DNA of 42,993 bases from RGIG3528 sp045598045 (GCA_045598045.1 JAZLLG010000064.1:1-42993); one strand, 5' to 3'; shown: positions 33,699-41,661, counted from the stretch's first letter. Notes: generated by a model not told the origin, from the letters alone. Program-made: numbers and translations.

Positions 33699-34184
33699 AT
33701 GAGTGTTATGCATAAAATCGGCATGGCTGAGCTTGATGTCTGTACCGCACCGGATGCAATAACGACACTGGGCCTTGGTTCATGTATCGGTTGTGTAATA
33801 TATGATCCTACTTCGAAAATATGCGGTATGGTTCATGTTATGCTGCCGGACAGTACAGAAATTCGCTGTAATGAAAAAATTGCAAAATTCGCAGATACGG
33901 GTGTGAGAGAGCTTTTACGCGTTGTTCTTGAAGCAGGAGCAAACAAACTTCGTCTGAAGGCTAAAATAGCCGGAGGAGCACAGATGTTCGCTTTCAATAC
34001 GAACAATGACATGTTGCGCGTCGGAGAACGTAATGCTGCTGCGGTTGAGAAGGCTTTGAAGGAACTGGGCATTCCTTTGGCTGCCAAGGACACAGGAGGC
34101 AATGCAGGCCGAACGATTGAGTTTTATCCTGAAGACTGCAGGCTGACTGTGCGTTGCATCGGTAAGGCTACTTACGACATTTAA
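33699..34184 (+). CDS. cheD: Chemoreceptor glutamine deamidase CheD
   Basis: Deamidates glutamines of receptors and, when bound to CheC, feeds back from CheY-P level to receptor state. The 161-aa product has the catalytic Cys29 in TLGLGSCIGCVIYDP and His46 in GMVHVMLP, and the conserved LKAKIAGGAQMFAF and GGNAGRTIEFYPEDCRLTVR stretches. Ribosome-like AACGGAG precedes ATG 33699. The cheC-cheD pair is the common Gram-positive arrangement. Confidence 0.95.
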   Translation: MSVMHKIGMAELDVCTAPDAITTLGLGSCIGCVIYDPTSKICGMVHVMLPDSTEIRCNEKIAKFADTGVRELLRVVLEAGANKLRLKAKIAGGAQMFAFNTNNDMLRVGERNAAAVEKALKELGIPLAAKDTGGNAGRTIEFYPEDCRLTVRCIGKATYDI

Positions 34185-34205
34185 CATGATATTGGGGAGA
34201 TTATG

Positions 34206-34520
34206 ATGGTTAAAAAAATTCCTGCAATTATTCTTATGCTCGCCGCAGGTTTGATTATGTGCATTTCCTGCCTGATTTTTAAGGTAAAACTTGTGTCCAG
34301 CATACTGATAGTTGTCGCTACGATGCTAGTTTTTTATATTATTGGCAGAGTTATTACAAAGCTTATTGACAAAATCAATGCAGACGCGGAAAATAGAGCT
34401 GTAGAGCTTATGAATGAAGAAGCTGAAAAGGCTGAAGAGGAAGCTTCGGGTGATTCATCTGCAAACGAAAACGATGAAGATTCTCAGGAAACCCCAAATG
34501 AGGAGACTGAAGAAAACTAG
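34206..34520 (+). CDS. Small membrane protein of unknown function between cheD and fliA
   Basis: I do not recognise a family. The 104-aa product starts with basic VKKIP and has two hydrophobic helices (about residues 6-24 and 28-48), then a charged helix (TKLIDKINADAENRAVELMN) and a very acidic Glu/Ser/Asn-rich tail from about residue 65 (AEEEASGDSSANENDEDSQ). Basic/acidic polarity predicts a cytoplasmic tail. GGGGAG at 34194-34199 favours ATG 34206, 6 bases away, over ATG 34203. It sits between cheD and the sigma factor, in the same operon, so a motility link is inferred only from position. Confidence 0.7.
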   Translation: MVKKIPAIILMLAAGLIMCISCLIFKVKLVSSILIVVATMLVFYIIGRVITKLIDKINADAENRAVELMNEEAEKAEEEASGDSSANENDEDSQETPNEETEEN

Positions 34521-34543
34521 AATAAAATCCGGATGGAAAACAT

Positions 34544-35311
34544 ATGACATCAGATGACAAAGAAAAGCTCTGGGCGGAGTACTCAAAAACACCAACCCAG
34601 GCAATACGCGAAAAATTAATATTGTCTTACGCCGGACTTGTAAAGATTGTTGCAGGCAAATTATCAATATATCTTGGTTACAATGTTGAGTATGATGATC
34701 TTGTGAGCTACGGTACTTTTGGACTTATCGATGCAATCGACAAGTTTGACTACGGTAAGGGCGTTAAGTTCGAAACATATGCTTCTTTGAGAATCCGTGG
34801 AGCGATTCTCGACCAGATAAGACGGATGGACTGGCTTCCCCGTTCCGTCAGACAGAAACAGAAGCAGATTGACGCCGCATATACAAAGCTTGAAACAGAG
34901 TTCGGACGTCCTGCTACCGACGAGGAAATTGCCAAAGAACTTGACATTTCTTCCGATGAGCTTGACAGATGGCAGGCACAGACCAAGGCTTCGGGGCTTA
35001 TTTCTCTTGATGAGTATATGGAGGATGGTGCGGAATCCGGCATTTCAAATGTTATCGGCGGACAGTCCGAGGACTACGAACCGGGTGCGGCAATGGACAG
35101 AGAGGCCGTTAAACAGGCTCTTGTCGCCGCTCTTGAGGATCTGACCGAAAAGGAAAAGAAAGTTATTCTTCTTTACTACTACGAAGAGCTTACTTTGAAG
35201 GAAATCAGCAGTGTTCTTGATGTTTCCGAATCCAGAGTTTCACAGCTTCATACAAAAGCCATTCAGAAGCTTAAAATTAAACTTGGTTCAAATATAGAAC
35301 TATTTTTCTAG
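34544..35311 (+). CDS. fliA: Flagellar sigma factor sigma-28 (FliA/SigD)
   Basis: Directs RNA polymerase to late flagellar, chemotaxis and autolysin promoters with TAAA-N15-GCCGATAT elements. The 255-aa product has region 2 (YDDLVSYGTFGLIDAIDKFD, then FETYASLRIRGAILDQIRRM), region 3 (DWLPRSVRQKQKQI), and region 4 with ALEDLTEKEKKVILLYYYEE and an HTH, LKEISSVLDVSESRVSQLHT. It is the last core fla/che gene, as in B. subtilis, which makes its dose depend on read-through of the whole operon. The ribosome site is weak (GGATGG). The flgE and possibly flgB sigma-28 promoters would feed back on it. Confidence 0.96.
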   Translation: MTSDDKEKLWAEYSKTPTQAIREKLILSYAGLVKIVAGKLSIYLGYNVEYDDLVSYGTFGLIDAIDKFDYGKGVKFETYASLRIRGAILDQIRRMDWLPRSVRQKQKQIDAAYTKLETEFGRPATDEEIAKELDISSDELDRWQAQTKASGLISLDEYMEDGAESGISNVIGGQSEDYEPGAAMDREAVKQALVAALEDLTEKEKKVILLYYYEELTLKEISSVLDVSESRVSQLHTKAIQKLKIKLGSNIELFF

Positions 35312-35314
35312 TTA

Positions 35315-35323
35315 TGTTATACT
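35315..35323 (+). promoter_or_regulatory. Possible extended -10 promoter before fapA
   Basis: TGT followed by TATACT (35318-35323) is an extended -10 element about 53 bases before the FapA gene and just after the fliA stop. No convincing -35 is present. Confidence 0.3.
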
Positions 35324-35375
35324 GAATACACTATCATCGGGGTTAGCTAAAAATCACAGGGAGTGAGGTATTACT

Positions 35376-36986
35376 ATGGCAAAGGATGCATTTTTCAGAA
35401 TGACCATTAAGGCAACCGGAACGTACATTATGATGTACCCTCCGATTGAAGGCGGTAATCCGGTTATTCCGGCACCGGATGTAATCAGATATCTTGATTT
35501 AAAATTGGGGTACCCTTATGACAGAGCGGCTGTCTCGAAGTTTTTTGCCGACCCTGTTTCGACAATCAAAGAAATGCAGCTTACTCCTGAGAAGATTATT
35601 CCCAAGGATGAAAGCATTATCGTTGATATTTCTCCTGACAAAAATCAGGCAACAGGTATGTTTTTCCCTGCCATGGAAGGCGGGAAAACAATGTCCAAGG
35701 ATGATATTATTTCCGAGCTTGTAAGAGCAGGCGTAAAGTATGGTGTTGACAATGCCAAGATTGATGAAATCATGACAAACAGGCCGTATGTCAGAAAAGT
35801 TGTTCTTGCAAATGCCACAATGCCCGAAGAAGGCGAAGAAGCAGTCATCAAATATAATTTCAATACAGACCTTACGATGAAGCCTCAGGTAAATGAAGAT
35901 GGTACCGTAGACTTCCATCATCTTGATATGATCAGCCCTGTTAAGGAGGGAGACCTTCTTGCGGAGCTTACACCGGCTAAAATGGGAAAGCCCGGAATCA
36001 ATGTATGCGGTCAGTTGCTTAAACAGACAAAAGTACGTAACAGGGTTCTCAGAGTCGGTAAAAATATCAAGCTTTCCGAGGATGGACTTAGAGCGTATTC
36101 CGAAATTAACGGTCATGCATCCATGGAAGGTGAGATGATATTCGTTTCCAACACCTTTGAAGTAGCTGCCAATGTTGATGCATCCACAGGTGACATCGAA
36201 TATGACGGTGATGTTGTTGTTCATGGCAATGTTAATACCGGATACAGCGTTAAAGCTGCGGGCGACATTGTTGTCGAGGGCACCGTTGAAGGAGCTTACC
36301 TCGAGGCAAACGGAAGCATCATTCTTAAGCGTGGTATTTCCGGTATGGATAAAAAAGGTCAGATTGTTGCAGGACTTAATGTCATTTCAAAGTTCGTTGA
36401 AAGCGCAAAGATTACTGCAGGCGGATACGTTACATCTGATTCCATCATGCATTCTGAGATTATAGCAAAGGGTGATGTTACCGCAGATGGAAAGAAGGGC
36501 TTTATTTCGGGTGGAAGCATTCATTCCGGTTCATTGATTTCCGCAAGAAATATCGGTTCTTCCATGGGAACAACGACTGTTCTTGAGTGCGGTATTGATA
36601 ATTCCATTATCGATGAGTATCATGCTCTTGAAAAGGAGCAGGAAGAAAATGCCGATGAAGAAGAGAAGCTTCTGCCTATTCTTCAGGGCCTGATCAAACG
36701 AGTTAAACTTGGTGAGAAGCTTGATCCCACAAAGCTGCTTCAGCTCAAGAAGTCCAGTGAGAGACGTGAATGGCTTCATAACCGTAACGAAGAAATCGAA
36801 GCAAGACACAAAGAACTTAAAGAAATGATTGACAATTATGTCGGCGGACGTGTTCGTGCGGAAGGAACCGTTCATCCCGGATGTAAGATTATCATTTCAA
36901 ATGCAATATACTACGTTAAAGCTGATACTACATACTGCAGCTTCTACAAAGAAGGCGGAGACGTTAAACTTGATGTATTCTTCTAA
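35376..36986 (+). CDS. FapA/DUF342 family protein
   Basis: The 536-aa product matches the DUF342/FapA architecture. An N-terminal domain (about residues 1-170) is followed by a core with HHLDMISPVKEGDLLAELTP and AKMGKPGINVCGQ. A right-handed beta-helix-like run of short Gly/Val/Ala repeats (about residues 240-390; VHGNVNTGYSVKAAGDIVVE) comes next, then a C-terminal coiled coil (about 410-490), and the end is GGDVKLDVFF. The family is polymer- or envelope-associated in several bacteria, but its biochemical role is unclear. A strong ribosome site GGGAGTGAGG precedes ATG 35376. It is followed by two more motility-linked genes. Confidence 0.82.
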   Translation: MAKDAFFRMTIKATGTYIMMYPPIEGGNPVIPAPDVIRYLDLKLGYPYDRAAVSKFFADPVSTIKEMQLTPEKIIPKDESIIVDISPDKNQATGMFFPAMEGGKTMSKDDIISELVRAGVKYGVDNAKIDEIMTNRPYVRKVVLANATMPEEGEEAVIKYNFNTDLTMKPQVNEDGTVDFHHLDMISPVKEGDLLAELTPAKMGKPGINVCGQLLKQTKVRNRVLRVGKNIKLSEDGLRAYSEINGHASMEGEMIFVSNTFEVAANVDASTGDIEYDGDVVVHGNVNTGYSVKAAGDIVVEGTVEGAYLEANGSIILKRGISGMDKKGQIVAGLNVISKFVESAKITAGGYVTSDSIMHSEIIAKGDVTADGKKGFISGGSIHSGSLISARNIGSSMGTTTVLECGIDNSIIDEYHALEKEQEENADEEEKLLPILQGLIKRVKLGEKLDPTKLLQLKKSSERREWLHNRNEEIEARHKELKEMIDNYVGGRVRAEGTVHPGCKIIISNAIYYVKADTTYCSFYKEGGDVKLDVFF

Positions 36987-37031
36987 ATAGGCTGCCAAAG
37001 GCAGGTGTTTCACAGGTTAAGGAGGTCTGAG

Positions 37032-37349
37032 ATGGCTATTTCCTATGAAACCATGATTGTAGCGCCGAAGTCTCAGGAGGCTTCATTCTACAAGATTAAT
37101 CAGGATAACAAGGTAAACAGTGAACAGCCCATGCTTCAGCAGTCTGTTGAACAGCAGAAGTTGCGTGATTCTCAGCGCACTAATAGAACAGAGGACAAAA
37201 ATTCTCAGATGGGTCATCATGATGCCAAAGAAAAAGGTTCTAATGAATATGAGCATTTTGATGCTGAGAAAAAGAAAAAGGAAGAGGAACAGAAAATGAA
37301 CGAGGCGCACCGCATTCTTATGGGGAGCACCTTTGACATTACGATTTGA
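37032..37349 (+). CDS. Small hydrophilic protein of unknown function
   Basis: I do not recognise this family. The 105-aa product is soluble, very hydrophilic and probably mostly disordered or helical: a Gln-rich middle (EQPMLQQSVEQQKLRDSQRT) and a Lys/Glu-rich helix (FDAEKKKKEEEQKMNEAHRI) before a short conserved-looking end, LMGSTFDITI. AAGGAGG at 37019-37025 is 6 bases before ATG 37032, which decides the start. A hairpin CTGCC/GGCAG (36990-37002) lies upstream. It is set 7 bases before the SwrB-like gene, in an operon with FapA. Confidence 0.7.
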   Translation: MAISYETMIVAPKSQEASFYKINQDNKVNSEQPMLQQSVEQQKLRDSQRTNRTEDKNSQMGHHDAKEKGSNEYEHFDAEKKKKEEEQKMNEAHRILMGSTFDITI

Positions 37350-37356
37350 GGATTTT

Positions 37357-38031
37357 ATGACTACCGAGATTATCTTAATCATAACAGGAATCGTTCTGAT
37401 TGTCGCAAGCGTTATCTTCACGGGTAACGACAAAGGCAATTTACAGGAGGGTTCCTCTTTTTCCGAAGAGGAAATTGCAAAGACAAGGGCTCTGCTTGAT
37501 AAAATGGCGCAGGAGTCCCTTGAACGTGTTTCTGAAGAAACGATAGTTAATACAGACGACGTTCTCAGCAAGATTTCCAACGAGAAGATTATGTCCATTA
37601 ATGAGTTTTCAGAGACTAATCTTACCAAAATAGAAGAGAATCACGAGCATGTTGTTTTCCTTTACAATATGCTTAATCAAAAGGACGATGAGATTAAGCA
37701 GACGCTTGCCGACATGGAGAATGCTAAGCAGGACATGAAAGCATCTGTTCAGGACGTTTTGAAGATTACAAAAAAGCTTAATTCGGTTGTAAAGAAGTCT
37801 CAGGAAGAAAAGGTTTCCAAAAAGCCGGCTGAAAAGAAACCTGCGCCGGTTCTTAAGGAGGCAACCGAAGCCGATGGTCAGATGAAGCTTCCCGATATGC
37901 TTGTTGTTGACAATAAAAACGATGAAATTCTTAAGCTTCACAAGCAGGGCATGAGCATTCTTGAAATTTCAAAAGCACTTAAACTCGGTCAGGGTGAAGT
38001 TAAGCTTGTTATCGATCTTTACGGAGCGTAA
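37357..38031 (+). CDS. SwrB-like/DUF6115-type membrane coiled-coil protein
   Basis: The 224-aa product has an N-terminal membrane helix (residues about 4-22, EIILIITGIVLIVASVIF), a long coiled coil (about 40-140), a Lys/Pro-rich linker, and a C-terminal helix-turn-helix-like end: ILKLHKQGMSILEISKALKL then GQGEVKLVIDLYGA. This architecture and the place just after sigD match B. subtilis SwrB (YlxL), which promotes export-gate and rotor assembly and so SigD activity. ATG 37357 is preceded by GAGGA, and the gene starts 7 bases after its neighbour's stop. Similarity is judged from layout and the C-terminal motif only. Confidence 0.7.
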   Translation: MTTEIILIITGIVLIVASVIFTGNDKGNLQEGSSFSEEEIAKTRALLDKMAQESLERVSEETIVNTDDVLSKISNEKIMSINEFSETNLTKIEENHEHVVFLYNMLNQKDDEIKQTLADMENAKQDMKASVQDVLKITKKLNSVVKKSQEEKVSKKPAEKKPAPVLKEATEADGQMKLPDMLVVDNKNDEILKLHKQGMSILEISKALKLGQGEVKLVIDLYGA

Positions 38032-38034
38032 CCG

Positions 38035-38682
38035 ATGAACTTAAAGAAAAAATATTATCTTCGCGGTTTAGGCTTCGGCATACTTATAACCGCAATTATA
38101 TTTACAATTAAAAACAACATAACAAAAAAGAATGTTATGAGCGATGCAGAGATTTGTGCGCGCGCGGAACAGCTTGGTTATGTCCTTAAAGACGAAGCCG
38201 AACTGATTCCAACCACTACCGGAAGTATCGATCTTGATGAGCTCAAATCAAAGTTGCTTACCGCTGCGCCTACAAAGGAAGTAACGCCTGATACTGACGT
38301 AAGCAGTACACCTGTTCCTTCGCCTACGGACGAGCCATTGCCTACGGATACTCCTGTACCGATTCCTACGGATACACCGGTTCCGACACCTACGAGTACA
38401 CCTATACCGACTGCAACGATGACTCCTGTGCCTACAACAGGTCCTGACGAAAATCTTGTTAAGGTGTACACTGCGACGATTGTTGTAAGAAGTGGTATGA
38501 CTTGTACGGACGTTTGTTATATGTGCGAGAGAGAACATATCGTAATGAATGCGGAAGCGCTTATAAACTACGTTATGGCTCATAAACTTACAAATGATTT
38601 CCTTGTTGGCGAGTTCAAGCTTTCCAGTGAAATGAGCTTCGAAGAAATCGTCGAAAAACTTACAGGAAAAGAAATTCAGTAA
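38035..38682 (+). CDS. Membrane-anchored MltG/YceG-like protein, short form
   Basis: The 215-aa product has an N-terminal membrane helix (about residues 8-26, YLRGLGFGILITAIIFTIKN), then a short charged segment. A Pro/Thr-rich stalk (about residues 85-140, units like PTDTPVP and PTSTPIP) follows, and then an extracellular C-terminal domain. That domain, with GMTCTDVCYMCEREHIVMNA and FKLSSEMSFEEIVEKLTGKE, resembles only the LysM-like part of endolytic transglycosylase MltG. The catalytic YceG domain is missing, so it may bind rather than cut peptidoglycan. It lies 3 bases after the SwrB-like gene and ends before a terminator. Confidence 0.65.
   Translation: MNLKKKYYLRGLGFGILITAIIFTIKNNITKKNVMSDAEICARAEQLGYVLKDEAELIPTTTGSIDLDELKSKLLTAAPTKEVTPDTDVSSTPVPSPTDEPLPTDTPVPIPTDTPVPTPTSTPIPTATMTPVPTTGPDENLVKVYTATIVVRSGMTCTDVCYMCEREHIVMNAEALINYVMAHKLTNDFLVGEFKLSSEMSFEEIVEKLTGKEIQ
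38305..38445 (+). repeat. Pro/Thr-coding imperfect tandem repeat
   Basis: Short imperfect units such as cctacggatact and cctacgagtaca repeat in frame to encode the PT-rich stalk of the MltG-like protein. It has the look of a flexible wall-spanning spacer. Confidence 0.8.
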
Positions 38683-38700
38683 ATTTCATACACAATTAAC

Positions 38701-38736
38701 AAAACGCTTGCATTCGCAGGCGTTTTGTGTTATATT
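38701..38736 (+). promoter_or_regulatory. Terminator hairpin overlapping the rpsB promoter
   Basis: An 11-bp stem (38701-38711 with 38716-38726, loop ATTC) ends the fla/che operon. Inside the same sequence TTGCAT (38708-38713), 17 bases, and TATATT (38731-38736) form a good sigma-A promoter for rpsB. The -35 lies in the hairpin and the -10 just after it. Confidence 0.75.
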
Positions 38737-38856
38737 GTCACGGCACATGCGGGTTAACGCCCCGCAAATGAGCACGCATAAGCACGCGGACCACGGTGCA
38801 GCAAAGCTGTTCGGCCCGGAATAAACGGCTTAGCGGAAGTATAAACCAAACGGAGG
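38737..38856 (+). other. rpsB 5' leader, possibly structured
   Basis: The leader from the predicted promoter to rpsB holds a TGCGGG/CCCGCA hairpin (38748-38753 with 38761-38766), a direct repeat AGCACGC (38771-38777 and 38781-38787) and a short CAGC/GCTG hairpin (38799-38809). Autoregulatory leaders exist upstream of rpsB in other bacteria; I cannot match this one to a known class. Confidence 0.4.
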
Positions 38857-38864
38857 AAAATAAA

Positions 38865-39605
38865 ATGAGCGTTATTTCAATGAAACAGTTACTTGAAGCA
38901 GGTGTTCATTTCGGACATCAGACAAGAAGATGGAACCCTAAGATGAGTGAGTACATCTTCACAGAGAGAAACGGTATCCACATCATCGACCTTCAGAAGT
39001 CTGTAGGTAAGGTTGACGAAGCTTACTTCGCAATCAAGGATATCGCTGCTAACGGCGGAAACATCCTTTTCGTTGGAACAAAGAAGCAGGCTCAGGACGC
39101 TATTCAGTCTGAAGCAGAGCGTTGCGGTATGTTCTATGTAAACGAGAGATGGCTCGGCGGTATGCTCACAAACTTCAAGACAATCCAGTCAAGAATTGCA
39201 CGTCTTAAGGCAATCGAGAAGATGAGCGAAGACGGTACATTCGATGTACTTCCCAAGAAGGAAGTTATCAATATCAAGAAGGAATGGGACAAGCTTCAGA
39301 AGAACCTTGGCGGTATCAAGGAAATGAAGAAACTTCCCGACGCTATCTTTGTTGTAGATCCCAAGAAGGAAAGAATCTGCATCCAGGAAGCTCATGCACT
39401 TAACATCCCTCTCATCGGTATTGCTGATACAAACTGCGATCCCGAAGAGCTTGACTATGTAATTCCCGGCAACGATGATGCTATCCGTGCCGTAAAGCTT
39501 ATTGTTTCCAAGATGGCTGATGCCGTTATCGAAGCAAATCAGGGCGAAGAGTTCGTTGCTGCTCCTGCTGAAGAAGCTGAGACAGAAGAGAACCAGGAAG
39601 CATAA
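38865..39605 (+). CDS. rpsB: 30S ribosomal protein S2
   Basis: Small-subunit ribosomal protein. The 246-aa product starts MSVISMKQLLEAGVHFGHQT then RRWNPKM, and contains LFVGTKKQAQDAI, RWLGGMLTNFKTIQSRI, and the C-terminal PDAIFVVDPKKERICIQEAH and LDYVIPGNDDAIRAVKLIVS motifs. The tail is acidic. ATG 38865 is chosen because GGAGG is at 38852-38856 and the family start matches; the frame stays open further upstream but that is leader. rpsB-tsf downstream of the fla/che operon is also the B. subtilis order. Confidence 0.97.
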   Translation: MSVISMKQLLEAGVHFGHQTRRWNPKMSEYIFTERNGIHIIDLQKSVGKVDEAYFAIKDIAANGGNILFVGTKKQAQDAIQSEAERCGMFYVNERWLGGMLTNFKTIQSRIARLKAIEKMSEDGTFDVLPKKEVINIKKEWDKLQKNLGGIKEMKKLPDAIFVVDPKKERICIQEAHALNIPLIGIADTNCDPEELDYVIPGNDDAIRAVKLIVSKMADAVIEANQGEEFVAAPAEEAETEENQEA

Positions 39606-39633
39606 TTAAACTAAAATACCGGAGGAAAACAAA

Positions 39634-40722
39634 ATGGCAGATATTACTGCAAGCATGGTAAAAGAGTTACGTGAAATGTCCGGTGCCGGCATGATGGATT
39701 GCAAGAAGGCACTTAACGAGACAAACGGAAATATGGATGAAGCTTTCGAATACCTCAGAAAAGCAGGTATTGCAAAGGCTGAAAAGAAGGCAGCTCGTAT
39801 TGCTGCTGAAGGTATTTGCCGTGTTGCCATCGAAGGCAACAAGGCTGCTGTAGTAGAAGTAAACTCTGAGACAGACTTCGTTGCAAAGAACGAACTCTTC
39901 CAGAACTACGTTGCTGCTGTTGCAGCACAGGCTCTCAAGTCATCTGCAGCTGATGCAGAGGCTATGATGGACGAAGCATGGATTGAGGATTCTTCCAAGA
40001 CTGTTAAGGATGTACTTGTTGAGAAGACAGCAGTTATCGGTGAGAAGCTTTCCATCAGAAGATTCGCTAAGGCTGAAGGAGACTGCGTAGTTTCTTACAT
40101 CCATGGCGGCGGAAAGATTGGTGTTCTTGTTGCTGCTGACGGCGCAGGTGATGATGCTGCTGTTAAGGAAGCATTAACAAACGTAGCAATGCAGGTTGCT
40201 GCTATGAACCCTCAGTACATTGCAAAGACAGACATCTCCGAAGCTGAACTTGCAAAGCTTAAGGAGGTTACACTTGACAGTGCTGTTAACGAACCTTCAA
40301 CACTTCCTAAGCCCCTTCTTCAGAAGTGCTTCGATATTTGTGTAAATGAGAAGAGATGGTCTGAGGAAGATCTTGCTGCTTACGAAGAGCAGAAGACAAA
40401 CAAGTTCCTTTTCAACTTCCTTTCCGAGGATGCAAAGGCAAAGCTTACAGCAGCTGCTAACGAGATTAAGGCTGACATCGTTTCCGATAAGATTTTCCTT
40501 GGCCTTGTTGATGGCCGTGTTTCCAAGCAGCTCAAAGAAATCTGCCTTCTCGAGCAGGTTTATGTTAAGGCTGAAGATGGCAAGCAGACAGTAGGTGCAT
40601 ACCTTGCTTTTGTTAACAAGTCCATCAACGTTACCAAGTTCGTTCGTTTCGAAGTTGGTGAAGGTATGGAAAAGAAGAACGAGAACTTTGCAGAAGAAGT
40701 TGCAAAGCAGATGGGCAACTAA
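39634..40722 (+). CDS. tsf: Translation elongation factor Ts, enlarged
   Basis: Guanine-nucleotide exchange factor for EF-Tu. The 362-aa product has the UBA-like N-terminus (VKELREMSGAGMMDCKKAL), the EF-Tu contact ETDFVAKNELF (about residue 78), and the dimerisation end with RVSKQLKEICLLEQVYVKAE. It is longer than the usual 280-310 aa. Roughly 50-60 extra residues lie in the second half (about 217-285, including LLQKCFDICVNEKRWSEEDL and FLFNFLSEDAKAKLTAAANE), just before the RVSKQLKEI part. GGAGGAAAA precedes ATG 39634. A terminator follows. Confidence 0.95.
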   Translation: MADITASMVKELREMSGAGMMDCKKALNETNGNMDEAFEYLRKAGIAKAEKKAARIAAEGICRVAIEGNKAAVVEVNSETDFVAKNELFQNYVAAVAAQALKSSAADAEAMMDEAWIEDSSKTVKDVLVEKTAVIGEKLSIRRFAKAEGDCVVSYIHGGGKIGVLVAADGAGDDAAVKEALTNVAMQVAAMNPQYIAKTDISEAELAKLKEVTLDSAVNEPSTLPKPLLQKCFDICVNEKRWSEEDLAAYEEQKTNKFLFNFLSEDAKAKLTAAANEIKADIVSDKIFLGLVDGRVSKQLKEICLLEQVYVKAEDGKQTVGAYLAFVNKSINVTKFVRFEVGEGMEKKNENFAEEVAKQMGN

Positions 40723-40743
40723 TTCCATTATTACTTTTAAATC

Positions 40744-40802
40744 AAGGCTCAAAGCACTTAATTCAGGAATTCCTGTTTATCAGAGGCTTTGAGCCTTTTT
40801 AC
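40744..40802 (+). terminator. Intrinsic terminator after tsf
   Basis: AAGGCTCAAAGC (40744-40755) pairs perfectly with 40786-40797; inside lies a second short palindrome, CAGGAATTCCTG. A T run follows (40796-40801). It ends the rpsB-tsf unit. Confidence 0.9.
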
Positions 40803-40825
40803 TATTTTGATTTGGGGATAAATCC

Positions 40826-41539
40826 ATGGATATCAAAACATACAAAAAGGACTGCGATTATTCATATTCTTTAGGTGCTTTTCCTACTTTTGAACTGTTA
40901 AAAACAAATCCGGATAAAGTTAAAACGGTTATTTTGCATTCCAGCTTTACGGATAAAGAAGGCATTCACGAATTATGTGATAAAAACGGGATTCCTGTTG
41001 AGATTAACGATAAGCTTATCAATAAGCTTTCAGATAAGGAAAATTGTTTTGTTATAGGAGTTTTTGATAAATTCGAATGCAGACTTGATAATAATAAGCC
41101 GCATATCTGCCTTGTAAATCCCGGAAATATGGGAAACCTTGGTACGATAATCAGAAGTGCAATCGGGTTTGGATATAAAAACCTTGCAATAATAGCTCCC
41201 GGTGCCGATGTTTTTAATCCCAAGACAATTCGTGCATCCATGGGTGCCGCTTTTCGTATGAACATCAGATATTTTGACAGTTTTGATGACTATGAGAAGG
41301 AGTTCCCGGAACACGAAATATATTGCTTTATGTTAAATGCCACCAGACAACTTAAACTAGGAGAGGAGAAGCCGAAAGATTTGTATACACTTGTTTTCGG
41401 TAACGAGGCAACCGGTCTTCCCAACGAATTTCTTGAAAAGGGAACAAGCGTAATAATCCCTCAAAGTGATGAAGTTGACTCATTAAATATTACAATTGCA
41501 GCCGGCGTAGGTATGTATGTTTTTGCAAATTCACGCTGA
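40826..41539 (+). CDS. SpoU/TrmH-family RNA 2'-O-methyltransferase
   Basis: Transfers methyl from SAM to a ribose of tRNA or rRNA. The 237-aa product has the three SPOUT-class motifs: NPGNMGNLGTIIRSAIGFGY (about residue 95), LVFGNEATGLPNEF (about 188), and IPQSDEVDSLNITIAAGVGM (about 210). The N-terminal ~85 residues form the substrate-binding part and are less conserved. The target RNA cannot be set from sequence alone. It sits alone between two terminator or promoter regions; a weak GGGG site lies before ATG 40826. Confidence 0.9.
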   Translation: MDIKTYKKDCDYSYSLGAFPTFELLKTNPDKVKTVILHSSFTDKEGIHELCDKNGIPVEINDKLINKLSDKENCFVIGVFDKFECRLDNNKPHICLVNPGNMGNLGTIIRSAIGFGYKNLAIIAPGADVFNPKTIRASMGAAFRMNIRYFDSFDDYEKEFPEHEIYCFMLNATRQLKLGEEKPKDLYTLVFGNEATGLPNEFLEKGTSVIIPQSDEVDSLNITIAAGVGMYVFANSR

Positions 41540-41604
41540 TTTTCATATTTTCTAAAATTGTTAAATATTGGATGTTAAATGATTATAAAGTAGTTGCATT
41601 TCAC

Positions 41605-41633
41605 TTGCTTTTTTATTTTTAATTTGCTACTAT
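41605..41633 (+). promoter_or_regulatory. Sigma-A promoter of cheX
   Basis: TTGCTT (41605-41610), 17 bases, TACTAT (41628-41633), in a very AT-rich gap 29 bases before cheX. This gives cheX its own expression away from the fla/che operon. Confidence 0.65.
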
Positions 41634-41661
41634 ACAAAAAGAAATTTATTTGGAGGCGCGT

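Noticed and set aside
38737..38860. Possible c-di-GMP or other riboswitch in the rpsB or flgB leaders
   Set aside because: The conserved GEMM core is not present in either. Short hairpins are present but match no class I know.
40346..40594. tsf extra segment as a frameshift artefact
   Set aside because: The frame stays open on both sides, codon use is like the rest of the gene, and conserved EF-Ts sequence continues after it.
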